Positions 36,457-44,206 of a stretch of DNA of 64,000 nucleotides are shown here, piece by piece. The notes under the pieces were generated by a model. The model saw nothing but the letters and a program-made list of their open reading frames with translations, made no database searches and had not been told where the DNA came from. Each line of letters begins with the position of its first letter. Position 1 is the stretch's first letter. The translations under genes and the position numbers were made by a program. Location: contig NZ_CALSFU010000020.1 in assembly GCF_943737005.1 (NCBI RefSeq), positions 26,553-90,552 of the forward strand. Reading direction: 5' to 3'. The stretch comes from Achromobacter sp. Marseille-Q4962 (GTDB taxonomy: Bacteria; Pseudomonadota; Gammaproteobacteria; Burkholderiales; Burkholderiaceae_B).

Positions 36457-37104
36457 CTACAGAAACCACTGAACGATAGTCGTTCCCAATGCCAGCACCG
36501 GCTGCATCAGCAGCCAGAGCACGTCCGTCACCAGCAGCACGATGACGATCACCAGGCCATACGGCTCTATTTTCGAGTACTGCCAGGCCAGCCGGTTGGG
36601 CAGCAGGCTGAAGAGCACCCGCCCGCCATCCAGCGGCAGGATGGGCAGCAGGTTCAGGGCCATGAGCACCAGGTTCACGTTCACGCCCGCCACCGCCATC
36701 TCGAACCAGAAGCTTTCCTGCAGTCCCGACTCGAAGAAAAGGCGCAGCGAGAACGCCCACAGGACGGCCATGAACAGATTGGCGGCCGGCCCGGCCAGCG
36801 CCACCCACAGCATGTCCTGCTTGGGCCGGCGCAGGCGGCCGAAGTCCACCGGCACCGGCTTGGCCCAGCCGAACAGCATGCCCGGACTGCCCAGCAGCTT
36901 GGACGCCAGCAGGATGGCCACGGGCACCAGCAGCGTGCCGATCGGATCGATGTGCTTGGCCGGGTTCAGCGTAATGCGCCCGGCCTGCGCCGCGGTGGGA
37001 TCGCCGAACATGCGCGCCACGTAGCCGTGCGCGGCCTCGTGCAGGGTGATGGCGAAAATCACCGGGATCGCGTAGACGGCGATGGTTTGGATGATGTCGT
37101 TCAT
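36457..37104 (-). CDS. Site-2 protease family (M50-like) membrane metalloprotease
   Basis: A 215-residue polytopic protein with HEAAHG (zinc ligands His22 and His26, Glu23) in the first membrane segment and the third ligand Asp in LPLDGGRV (about residue 159). Short, PDZ-less members like this are common and their substrates are unknown. It lies between the YciO-like gene and dapA in the same direction. Confidence 0.9.
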   Translation of the reverse strand: MNDIIQTIAVYAIPVIFAITLHEAAHGYVARMFGDPTAAQAGRITLNPAKHIDPIGTLLVPVAILLASKLLGSPGMLFGWAKPVPVDFGRLRRPKQDMLWVALAGPAANLFMAVLWAFSLRLFFESGLQESFWFEMAVAGVNVNLVLMALNLLPILPLDGGRVLFSLLPNRLAWQYSKIEPYGLVIVIVLLVTDVLWLLMQPVLALGTTIVQWFL

Positions 37105-37171
37105 GGCGAACCGGATTGTAGAGGAGCGCCGCGGCGCGACGCCCTGCTGCGCACGGACGGGGCCCGACGCG

Positions 37172-37798
37172 TCAAGCGAGGCCCAGCGTGGCGGGATCGC
37201 CCCGCCCCACGCGCACGATGACCGGGTCTTCGGCCGTGAGGTCGATGACGGTGGTGGGAGACTGCGGGCAGGCGCCCGCGTCGATGATGGCGGCGAGATC
37301 GTGATCGTAGCGCTCGCGGATGACCTCGGCGTCGTTCAGCGCCTCGGTTTCGTCCTTCGGGATGAGCGTGGTGGAAAGCAGCGGCTCGCCCACCTGCTCG
37401 AGCAGCCCCTGGATGACGGGGTGGTCGGGCACGCGGATGCCGATGGTCTTGCGCGACGGGTGCGAGACGCGCCGCGGCACTTCCTTGGTGGCTTCGAGAA
37501 TGAAGGTCCACGGCCCGGGCGTGGCGGCCTTGAGCAGCCGGTACTGGCGGTTGTCCACCCGCGCGAAGTGTCCGATCTCGGCGAGGTCGCGGCACAGCAG
37601 GGTGAGATGGTGGCGCTCGTCCAGGCCGCGCAGCCGGCGCAGCCCGTCGGCCGCGGCCTTGTCGTCGAGCCTGGCCACCACCGCGTAGCTGGAGTCGGTG
37701 GGCACGGCCACCAGGCCGCCGTCGCTCAGCCAGTGCGCCGCCTGCTTGAGCAGGCGCGCTTGCGGATTCGCGGGATGGATGGAGAAATAGAGTGCCAT
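37172..37798 (-). CDS. YciO/TsaC-Sua5 family protein
   Basis: A 208-residue YrdC-fold protein (VAVPTDSSYAVVARLDDKAA; KTIGIRVPDHPVIQGLLE; RVGRGDPATLG). This family includes threonylcarbamoyl-AMP synthase (TsaC/Sua5) used for tRNA t6A37; the YciO branch is less well defined and lacks the Sua5 C-terminal domain. It is divergent from the metallopeptidase gene and upstream of the M50 protease gene. Confidence 0.88.
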   Translation of the reverse strand: MALYFSIHPANPQARLLKQAAHWLSDGGLVAVPTDSSYAVVARLDDKAAADGLRRLRGLDERHHLTLLCRDLAEIGHFARVDNRQYRLLKAATPGPWTFILEATKEVPRRVSHPSRKTIGIRVPDHPVIQGLLEQVGEPLLSTTLIPKDETEALNDAEVIRERYDHDLAAIIDAGACPQSPTTVIDLTAEDPVIVRVGRGDPATLGLA

Positions 37799-37882
37799 GG
37801 GTTTATCCTAACATTCTTGATGGCCGCCGCGTCCGGCGGCCGCGCGGCACGGGCCCTGCGCCGTGCCCCCAGGAGAACAGAC

Positions 37883-38737
37883 ATGCGCCTCGATGATTCG
37901 CGCGAAAGCGAGAACGTAGAAGACCGCCGCGCGAGCGGCCCGCGCTTTGGCGGCCGCGGCACCATCGGCATCGGCACCATCGTGCTGGCCCTGGTGGCCA
38001 TGTACTTCGGCGTGGATCCCCGCGTCGTGCTGCAGATGGCGGAAGGCCCGCCCGTCAGCGAAGAGCAGGCGCCGGCCACGCGGCCGCCCGCCGACGACCC
38101 GCAGGCGCGCTTCGTCGCGAAGGTGCTGGGCGAAACCGAAGATACCTGGGGCGCCGTCTTCCAGCAGGATCTCAACCGCCGGTACGTGCCGCCCAAGCTG
38201 GTGCTGTTCCGCGGCGCCACGCCCACGGCCTGCGGCACGGGCCAGACCGCCATGGGGCCGTTCTATTGCCCCGGCGACAGCAAGGTGTACATCGACCTGG
38301 CCTTCTTCGACGAACTGCGGAGCCGCTTCAAGGCGCCCGGCGATTTCGCCCAGGCCTACGTCATCGCGCACGAGGTGGGCCACCACGTGCAGCACCTGCT
38401 GGGCATCTCGGACCAGGTCGACAACCTGCGCCGCCGCAATCCGTCGCAGGCCAACGCCCTGTCGGTGCGGCTGGAGCTGCAGGCCGACTGTTTCGCGGGG
38501 CTGTGGGCGCAGCGCGCCAACTCGGCGCGCAACATCCTCGAAAGCGGCGATGTCGAGGAAGCGCTGAACGCGGCCACCGCCATCGGCGACGACCGCCTGC
38601 AGAAGCAGAGCCAGGGCTACGTGGTGCCCGACACCTTCACCCACGGCACCTCGGCACAGCGCGTGCGCTGGTTCGAGCGCGGCTTCAAGAGCGGCGACAT
38701 CCGCCAGTGCGACACCTTCTCGGCCACCTCGCTGTAG
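37883..38737 (+). CDS. YpfJ-type neutral zinc metallopeptidase
   Basis: A 284-residue protein from ATG 37883 behind AGGAGA. One membrane segment lies at about residues 28-45 (GTIGIGTIVLALVAMYFGV). The peptidase part has CPGDSKVYIDLAFFDEL and the zinc motif HEVGHHVQH (about 162), then LELQADCFAGLWA with the third ligand. This is the Zn_peptidase (pfam04228) family, of unknown substrate. Confidence 0.93.
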   Translation: MRLDDSRESENVEDRRASGPRFGGRGTIGIGTIVLALVAMYFGVDPRVVLQMAEGPPVSEEQAPATRPPADDPQARFVAKVLGETEDTWGAVFQQDLNRRYVPPKLVLFRGATPTACGTGQTAMGPFYCPGDSKVYIDLAFFDELRSRFKAPGDFAQAYVIAHEVGHHVQHLLGISDQVDNLRRRNPSQANALSVRLELQADCFAGLWAQRANSARNILESGDVEEALNAATAIGDDRLQKQSQGYVVPDTFTHGTSAQRVRWFERGFKSGDIRQCDTFSATSL

Positions 38738-38758
38738 CGGCCGCCGCGCAGGCGCCGC

Positions 38759-38786
38759 GCCGCGCTGTACATGCATACAGCGCGGC
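38759..38786. terminator. Hairpin downstream of the metallopeptidase gene
   Basis: GCCGCGCTGTA pairs with TACAGCGCGGC around CATGCA, 22 bases after the stop codon. No T-run follows, so termination efficiency is uncertain. Confidence 0.5.
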
Positions 38787-38884
38787 CGACTCCGGGCCGC
38801 GCATCTTGTAAGATTACGCCCCCTCGCCGCCGCGGCGCCGCCGCGCGCCGGCCGCGGGCGCATTCCCAGATCCAGATCCGTTTC

Positions 38885-39421
38885 ATGGCCCATAAGTTCA
38901 CACCCTTAATCACCGTCGACGAGGTGCGGGAGATTCTTGCCGAACCCAAGGAGACCGCGCGTCCGGTCGCCTGGACGCCGCGGCCCGCCGCCGGCTGCGC
39001 GCAATGGATGGAGTTTTCCTGTCCCTGCCGGATCAAGGGCGAAGTGCGCGACGACGTCATTTTCCGCGCCACGTACCGCGCCGCCCGCACCGACGTGTAC
39101 GGCCAGGCCACGATCTTCCTGTCCGAGGCCTTCGTCGCCAGCCTGTTCGTCGGGCCGCACCGCGTCTACGGCGTGGATACCGACGACGCCTTCCACACCA
39201 GCCTGGCCGGCACCGGACGCCCCCACTACCGCAAGCCGCTGGCCGACCGCAGCCACGAACATCTCTGGACCGACGAAGGCGAAGGCTACGCCGAGCCCGT
39301 CACGCCCGCGCTGCAGACCATCGGCGACCTGATGGACTATTTCCTGCCGCGCGCCAACCTGGCGCTGGCCGGCGGCTTCGCGCACCCCCTCAAGGGGCGC
39401 CAGATCGAATTGATTCTATGA
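38885..39421 (+). CDS. Hypothetical protein, partner of DUF1828 gene
   Basis: A 178-residue soluble protein from ATG 38885; I do not recognise its family. It contains two Cys (EFSCPCRIKG) and a run HLWTDEGEGYAEPV; composition suggests a compact alpha/beta domain. The stop overlaps the start of the next gene in ATGA (39418-39421), so the two products are made together. Such tight pairing with a DUF1828 protein suggests a functional unit, perhaps of phage or plasmid origin. Confidence 0.75.
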   Translation: MAHKFTPLITVDEVREILAEPKETARPVAWTPRPAAGCAQWMEFSCPCRIKGEVRDDVIFRATYRAARTDVYGQATIFLSEAFVASLFVGPHRVYGVDTDDAFHTSLAGTGRPHYRKPLADRSHEHLWTDEGEGYAEPVTPALQTIGDLMDYFLPRANLALAGGFAHPLKGRQIELIL

Positions 39422-40182
39422 GCACCTTCCTGGAAGCGGCCGGCTGGACCGTGCTGCCGGCCGGCGAGCGCGCGGTGCGCGCCATCGCGCCCACCACGCT
39501 GGGGCTGGACGGCCAGCACGCCGCGTTCTTCATCGCCTACCCCGACGACGCCACGTTCCACCTGACCGACGCCGGCGAGAGCGCCATGCACGCGGCGGCC
39601 TTCGGCATCGAGCTGGGGCCCAAGCGCATCGAGCTCCTCAATGAAACGCCGGGCGTCAGCCTGGCGCATGTCGACAAGTCCGGCGCCATCGTCGCCAGCG
39701 GCCCGCGCGAGCAGCTGCAGGACGCCGTGTGGGACGCCATGAAACTGGCCATGGCGCTGTCTTTCCAGTGCGCCAAATGGATGCCGCGCTTCAGCCAGCT
39801 GCGCTTTCGCGCACGCGTGGGACGCGCGCTGGCCGAAGGCGTGGGCGCCAACCGCATGGTCAAGGGCGCGCGCGCCAAGGGCAGCAGCGGCCATACCGCC
39901 GACTTCGCCTTCGCGGTGCGCGCGGCCGGCAGCACGGCGCTCACCTATATCGAGCCCATCGCGCTGAAAGCGGGCAGGAAAATGGACTGGACCCACGTCT
40001 ACCAGACGCACGGCAAGATGTCGGACGTGAAAATGGCCGATGCGCGCAACTCGCGCATGGTCATTCTGGAAGATGGCGCGCCGGCCGAGGAATTCAGGAA
40101 GGCGGTCGCCATCCTGGAGCAATCGGCCACGGTGCAGACGCTGGGCAAGACCCGCGACTGGGCCGAAGTCTTCGCGCAATAG
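39418..40182 (+). CDS. DUF1828-domain protein
   Basis: A 254-residue protein whose N-terminal ~95 residues fit DUF1828 (FFIAYPDDATFHLTDAGESA, followed by IELLNETPGVSLAHVD). The C-terminal part is comparable to the position normally taken by DUF1829. Proteins of this kind occur in prophages and mobile elements, with no biochemical function established. Coupled to the preceding gene. No regulator or recombinase is next to it. Confidence 0.75.
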   Translation: MSTFLEAAGWTVLPAGERAVRAIAPTTLGLDGQHAAFFIAYPDDATFHLTDAGESAMHAAAFGIELGPKRIELLNETPGVSLAHVDKSGAIVASGPREQLQDAVWDAMKLAMALSFQCAKWMPRFSQLRFRARVGRALAEGVGANRMVKGARAKGSSGHTADFAFAVRAAGSTALTYIEPIALKAGRKMDWTHVYQTHGKMSDVKMADARNSRMVILEDGAPAEEFRKAVAILEQSATVQTLGKTRDWAEVFAQ

Positions 40183-40211
40183 CGCAGGGCGGCGCGGACG
40201 GCCGCGCGGCG

Positions 40212-40481
40212 CTACGAGGCCGCAGCGGTCAGGCCGTCGACGATCTCGCGGCCATGCACGATGGCCGCATGCACCGCTTCGCGCGGGCTGTAGACGAAAC
40301 CGCCTTCGGCGAACCTGGGCACGGCGTATTCTTCGCCCTCTTCCTGCGCGGCCGCCTGGGCCACGGTAATGGACGCAACGAAAGTGGGACCGCTGGGAGG
40401 CGCTTCGAGCCCATCGGCGGCGCCGCGGAAAACCCTGGCCGTGAGGCGGTATCCCTTATAGATCAGGTTGTTCTGGAGCAC
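40212..40481 (-). CDS. Small conserved hypothetical protein, 89 aa
   Basis: The start is best placed at GTG 40481 with GAGG about nine bases upstream; the product begins with LQNNLIYKGYRLTARV after the initiator. It looks like a small beta-rich protein common in Burkholderiales, with segments FVASITVAQAAAQEEGEEYA and FVYSPREAVHAAIVHGREIV. No function is known to me. Confidence 0.65.
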   Translation of the reverse strand: MLQNNLIYKGYRLTARVFRGAADGLEAPPSGPTFVASITVAQAAAQEEGEEYAVPRFAEGGFVYSPREAVHAAIVHGREIVDGLTAAAS

Positions 40482-40722
40482 GTTCGGAATCCTCAAAGTC
40501 CAAAACGAGCATACCCCGGGTTTCATGACAGTCCAGATATGTTTTGTAACCCTGGCACAAAATGGAAACATTGTGTCGCTCTCACGCAAGCGTCCCCGTT
40601 TGTCGGACAACCGGGACGCGCATGCGGCCGCGCCGCCGAGCGCCAGAAAAGATGCGGCTTGCGGCGCGATCGCCGGCTTTCCGGGGACGCCCTCGACGCG
40701 CACGATTCGGGGATTTCCCGGA

Positions 40723-41394
40723 TCAGTGTTGCGCGGGCGCAAATCCGGCCCGCGCCATGCCGGTGGCGGCCATGTAGCCGGGCAGCGTCCAGCCCCTGCC
40801 CAGCAGCACCATGCGGGTGTGCAGGTCGGCGCGCCGCGCCGGGTCGATGTGCTTTCCCAGGTACGCGAGGCGCTTGCGCCGCACCTCCACATAGCCCAGT
40901 TCGTAGTGCCGGGCCAGCGCCATCCACAGCCCGTGCGCCCCTTCGGACTGGCGCGCGCCGCTCATGAGGCACAGGCCCGCGTCCAGCCCCCAGCGGTACA
41001 CCGCCGTGGCCAAGCCCATGCGCTGGTACGGCGCGGCGTATTTCGAATGCGGCGCGCGCACGTAAGGATCGGCGCGCCGGCCCACTTCCACCAGCCGGTT
41101 GAACACGGTGTAGCCCGCGACCCGGTCGCGCGCCTCGTCCACCACGTACACGTAGTACTCGCCGTCGGCTTCGCGGTAGCGCAGCACCAGGCCCGGCACG
41201 TCGGTGGCCGCCTGCGGCAATCCGTAAAGGCGGTCGCCGCGGCGCTTCATGCGCGCGCGTAGCGCCTCCAGTTCTTTTTCGACTTCCTGCGGGGAAGGGT
41301 TCACATCGATGCGCAACTCCATCGCCATCCGGATGGCGTGAAGGAACGCGCCCAGCGCCAGCGTCGGCACGGCCACCTCCTGTTCGAGCGTCAA
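40723..41394 (-). CDS. GNAT-like acyltransferase-fold protein
   Basis: A 223-residue protein. The stretch YYVYVVDEARDRVAGYTVFN (substrate-side strand) followed by SKYAAPYQRMGLATAVYRWGLDAGLCLMSGARQ (in two parts, about residues 117-149) resembles the strand-loop-helix acetyl-CoA-binding core of GNAT enzymes, with QRMGLATA in place of Q/RxxGxG/A. Members with this shape are frequent in phages and their host-interaction loci. Substrate unknown; assignment moderate. Confidence 0.6.
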   Translation of the reverse strand: MTLEQEVAVPTLALGAFLHAIRMAMELRIDVNPSPQEVEKELEALRARMKRRGDRLYGLPQAATDVPGLVLRYREADGEYYVYVVDEARDRVAGYTVFNRLVEVGRRADPYVRAPHSKYAAPYQRMGLATAVYRWGLDAGLCLMSGARQSEGAHGLWMALARHYELGYVEVRRKRLAYLGKHIDPARRADLHTRMVLLGRGWTLPGYMAATGMARAGFAPAQH

Positions 41395-41781
41395 CGGTTA
41401 TCGCGGAAACGGTTTCGCGAATGAAAAAAAGCCGCATTCGCGGCCGGAATGGGGAAGACCGGCGCCCGAGCGGGGCCGGCGTTGCGGGGAATCAGGGCGC
41501 GCCGCGCCCATCGGGGCTGCCGGCGGTTGCGGCCTCCCCTGCTCCCGCGAGATGCGGCGCGGCTGCGCCGCGCGGGCGCGCGCACCCGCCGGCGGCGCGT
41601 GCCGTCGCGGATGCCTTGAAGCTGGCGAGGAATGATTCCATGAGCCTGCGCGCCTGCGTGTCGTGTGGTGTTAGTCCGCCGGCGGCATGCGCCGGCGCAA
41701 TGGATTCGGATCGAGGCCGCAAGCATAGCCCGCGCGGGCGTTCGCGTCAGCCCCCGGGAATGCGCGGCGGCGCGAACGCGA
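41395..41781. other. Intergenic region upstream of GNAT-like gene
   Basis: No gene is supported. A terminator-like hairpin with a 7-T tail on the minus strand lies at 41424-41444; the rest is GC-rich sequence without a convincing coding frame. Confidence 0.6.
41424..41444 (-). terminator. Rho-independent terminator (minus strand)
   Basis: GCCGC and GCGGC form a short stem around ATTC, followed on the minus strand by seven T residues. It would end a transcript coming from paiB, about 340 bases after its stop codon. Confidence 0.6.
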
Positions 41782-42411
41782 CTACGCCAGGCCGCCGCGG
41801 CGCGCCACCAGCGCGGCCATGACCGGATCGCCGCTTTCCTGCAGCCCCTGCGCCACGCCGCGGCGGTCGGCCGCCGGGCGGTTCTGGCTGACTTTCCACT
41901 TGCCTTCGATGCGCTCGATGGGAATTTCCACGCCCACGATGGCCCGCATCATGGCGTCCAGGAAATCGGCCGGCGCCTCGTCCACGCGCCAGGGCTGCGC
42001 ACGGGCGCGCTCCTGCGCATCGGTCAGCGCTTCGAGATGCGAGCGCAGCCAGGCCGGGTCGTCGCGCAGCCGCGCGCGCCCCCACGCATGCACGGCCACG
42101 AAATTCCAGGTGGGCACCACCTTGTGCGTTGCGGCCTTGGAGGCGTACCAGGACGGCGTCACGTAGGCCTGCGGGCCATGGAACACCAGCAGGCATTCGG
42201 CGCCCGAGGCCAGCTCGGCCACCTGCGGATTCGCGCGCGCCATGTGCAGGCCGAGCACGCCCCGCCCCTCGTCCGCGCGCAGCAGACAGGGAATGTGATT
42301 GGCCATGAGACCGCCCGCGGCGGCGGTGGTCAGAACGGCGAGCGGATGGGCGCGGATGAATTCGTGCTGGACTTCCAGCGCATCTTCTCGAAAGGCGGAC
42401 GGCAGGTACAT
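41782..42411 (-). CDS. paiB: FMN-binding negative transcriptional regulator, PaiB family
   Basis: A 209-residue protein with the PaiB hallmarks MYLPSAFREDALEVQHEFIR, PLAVLTTAAAGGLMANHIPC, and the pair YVTPSWYASKAATHKVVPTW and NFVAVHAWG. The C-terminal IEGKWKVSQNRPAADRRGV is the family's conserved ending. PaiB affects sporulation and protease genes in Bacillus; in proteobacteria its role is unclear. Fold is the split-barrel flavin-binding type. Confidence 0.93.
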   Translation of the reverse strand: MYLPSAFREDALEVQHEFIRAHPLAVLTTAAAGGLMANHIPCLLRADEGRGVLGLHMARANPQVAELASGAECLLVFHGPQAYVTPSWYASKAATHKVVPTWNFVAVHAWGRARLRDDPAWLRSHLEALTDAQERARAQPWRVDEAPADFLDAMMRAIVGVEIPIERIEGKWKVSQNRPAADRRGVAQGLQESGDPVMAALVARRGGLA

Positions 42412-42660
42412 GTGAGCGGATCAGCTGAGGGAAAGCCTCCACCATACTGCCATGCTGGCCCGATCAGAAGATCCATGTATCACACATTTCATGGAGCCAC
42501 GAGATGCGCGCGAAACAACCGCGGCCGCGCCACACCGCCGCGCGCCGCGCAACCGCCCGCGCCGGCCACGCCCAGGCCTTTGTGTACATTGACGCCAACC
42601 CTGACTTACCTGCGGCGCTCGGCGGGTGTTACTGTTCCGCCTAAGCAAGGAGTACATGCA

Positions 42661-42957
42661 ATGGATCAGAAGACCAAGCCCTGGGCCTTTCCCAAGGCGC
42701 ACCCCGAGAACACCCCGCGCGGCGAGCGCAACCGCCAGGAATTCGACACGCAGGACACCGGCAAGCGGGCGGGCGATGCGCAGCAAGCGCACGCTACGGG
42801 GTCGCCCGCCGCGGGGTCGCCCGCCGCGGGATCGCCTGCCGCAGGATCGCCTGCCGCAGGATCGCCCGCCGCAGGTTCGCCGGCTTCCGCCGGCAAGAAG
42901 CGCGCACGCAAGACGGCCGCCAAGACGGCGGCCCGCGGTCGGGCGCACGCTTCATGA
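42661..42957 (+). CDS. Small protein with GSPAA pentapeptide repeats
   Basis: A 98-residue protein from ATG 42661 with AAGGAG upstream. The N-terminus (MDQKTKPWAFPKAHPENTPR) looks like a conserved domain; residues 47-76 are six tandem GSPAA-type pentapeptides encoded by 15-bp repeats; the C-terminus is a basic KKRARKTAAKTAARGR tail like histone H1. Function unknown; nucleic-acid binding is possible. The repeat number is likely to vary between strains. Confidence 0.7.
   Translation: MDQKTKPWAFPKAHPENTPRGERNRQEFDTQDTGKRAGDAQQAHATGSPAAGSPAAGSPAAGSPAAGSPAAGSPASAGKKRARKTAAKTAARGRAHAS
42799..42888 (+). repeat. 15-bp tandem repeat, six copies
   Basis: Units of the form GG(G/A)TCGCC(C/T)GCCGC(G/A), each encoding Gly-Ser-Pro-Ala-Ala, with the last unit diverged. 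Inside the coding region above. Confidence 0.9.
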
Positions 42958-43472
42958 TGCAGGGCCGGCCGCCGCGTCCGGCCATCGAGCCGCCTGCGGC
43001 CTGCGCCTTTTTCCGCGCCCCCTGAAGCCCCGCGCCTGCCCGCGCGGACGCGCTTTTCTCCTTCTTTCTTCGCCTGCGCCGGGCCATGCCGCCCGGCCGA
43101 ACACTTGCGCCTGCCGCGCAGGCTCCGGCGCGGCCGCCTTGCAGGCCGCCCGGATGTAGACGCCCGAGCGCGGGCCGCCCGAACGCAGGCCGCCCGAACG
43201 CAGGCCGATCGAATGTGAATCGCCCGGACATGGGCCGACCGGGCGTGGGCCGACCGGGCGTGGGCGAGCGCCCGTCCGGCAAACTCCCTTCCAGCCGGCA
43301 CAAAACATGTAAAAGAACGTTATTACCCAGAATTTTGGAATAATGCTTCCAAGAAAACCGGGTTTATCCTAGGTCAGAGACGGCGCACAATTCAGTCATC
43401 GGGAAACAAACAGCGAACCAAACAGCAACACATCCGGTTCGCGCCCAGATACAGACAACAGAGGAAATCATC
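42958..43472. other. Intergenic region with second 15-bp repeat tract
   Basis: No gene is supported. It contains the tandem repeats at 43161-43265 and, on the right, an AT-richer stretch (43310-43470) that should hold the promoter of the DUF4148 gene. Reading frames over the repeats on both strands look like repeat translation. Confidence 0.6.
43161..43265 (+). repeat. 15-bp tandem repeat, seven copies, apparently non-coding
   Basis: Seven consecutive 15-base units of the form CG(C/A)CCG(A/G)(A/G)CG(C/T)(A/G)GGC, the fourth being the most diverged. Same period as the tract at 42799 but different sequence. Confidence 0.88.
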
Positions 43473-43799
43473 ATGAAAACCCTAGCCAGCGCCGCCCTGA
43501 TCTCTCTTGCCGCCCTGAGCGCCAGCGCCTTCGCGTCGTCCAACGTCGAGCCGAACAACATCCCCTTCCAGGGCGTGTACGGCCAAGTCGAACCCGGCAC
43601 CCCCAGCCGCGCCCAGGTCGTGCAGGAACTGCAGCAAGCCAAGGCCAATGGCCAATACACCTTCGGCGAACTCGACTACCCGCCCGCGCAAGCCCAGACC
43701 ACCTCGCTGACCCGCGAACAAGTGCGCGAGGAACTGGCCAAGGCCAAGGCCAATGGCGAGTACACCTTCGGCGAACTCGACTACCCGCCCCACAACTGA
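43473..43799 (+). CDS. DUF4148 domain-containing secreted protein
   Basis: A 108-residue protein with a Sec signal (MKTLASAALISLAALSASAF) and two copies of the DUF4148 unit: SRAQVVQELQQAKANGQYTFGELDYPP and TREQVREELAKAKANGEYTFGELDYPP (each given over two segments in the sequence, residues about 45-71 and 79-105). The unit is abundant in Burkholderiales; role unknown. Preceded by GAGGAAATC at about 43460. Confidence 0.88.
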   Translation: MKTLASAALISLAALSASAFASSNVEPNNIPFQGVYGQVEPGTPSRAQVVQELQQAKANGQYTFGELDYPPAQAQTTSLTREQVREELAKAKANGEYTFGELDYPPHN

Positions 43800-43859
43800 G
43801 CGGCAGTCCGTACCGGTTGCAATACGCCGCGGCAGCAGCAAGCCGCGGCGGCAGTACCC

Positions 43860-43965
43860 GCAGTCGCAGTACCCCGTTGTTGAAGCACTTGCAGTAGTAC
43901 CTGTAGTTGAAGCAGTTGCAGTTGAAGTTCTTGCAGTAGAAGTATCAGCAGTTCGCAGTCCCCGC
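43860..43965 (+). repeat. Triplet-based degenerate repeat tract
   Basis: The stretch is built of recurring GTTGAAG, GTTGCAGT and TTGCAGTAG elements, giving strongly biased composition unlike its neighbours. On the plus strand it reads as a Val/Ala/Glu-rich segment (VVEALAVVPVVEAVAVEV) with no start or domain, so I treat it as low-complexity DNA. Confidence 0.65.
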
Positions 43966-44002
43966 CGCAGCAATGCCTGCGGCAGCATTCCCCGCAGTAC
44001 GC

Positions 44003-44028
44003 AGAACGCCGGCGCGAGCCGGCGTTCT
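44003..44028. terminator. Hairpin between DUF4148 gene and ABC ATPase remnant
   Basis: AGAACGCCGGC pairs with GCCGGCGTTCT around GCGA; the following TGTCGTT is only weakly T-rich. It could serve the DUF4148 transcript or, from the other side, the LysR transcript. Confidence 0.65.
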
Positions 44029-44051
44029 GTCGTTGCGCGGCCGCCGCCCGC

Positions 44052-44195
44052 TCAATGGCGGATCTCGGCCAGGAATTTCTGCGCCCGCGCGCTCTCCGCC
44101 CGGACAAAGAACGTCTCCGGCGGCGCGGTTTCCACGATGCGGCCACCGTCCATGAACCACACGGTGTCGGCCACTTCGCGCGCGAAACCCATTTC
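44052..44195 (-). pseudogene. C-terminal remnant of an amino-acid ABC transporter ATPase
   Basis: The 47 codons up to the stop at 44052 read EMGFAREVADTVWFMDGGRI, then VETAPPETFFV...QKFLAEIRH, the standard C-terminus of GlnQ/HisP-type ATPases after the H-loop (normally THEMGFAREVAD). The preceding Thr-His and the entire ATP-binding part are absent: immediately upstream is the tail of the LysR gene (stop at 44207). This is a deletion remnant. Confidence 0.85.
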
Positions 44196-44206
44196 GCGCC
44201 CCGCCC

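Noticed and set aside
43086..43343. A plus-strand 85-codon frame with RPNAGRPNAGR repeats
   Set aside because: The repeats are the 15-bp DNA tract translated; both strands are open because of the 15-base period and high G+C, and there is no ribosome site.
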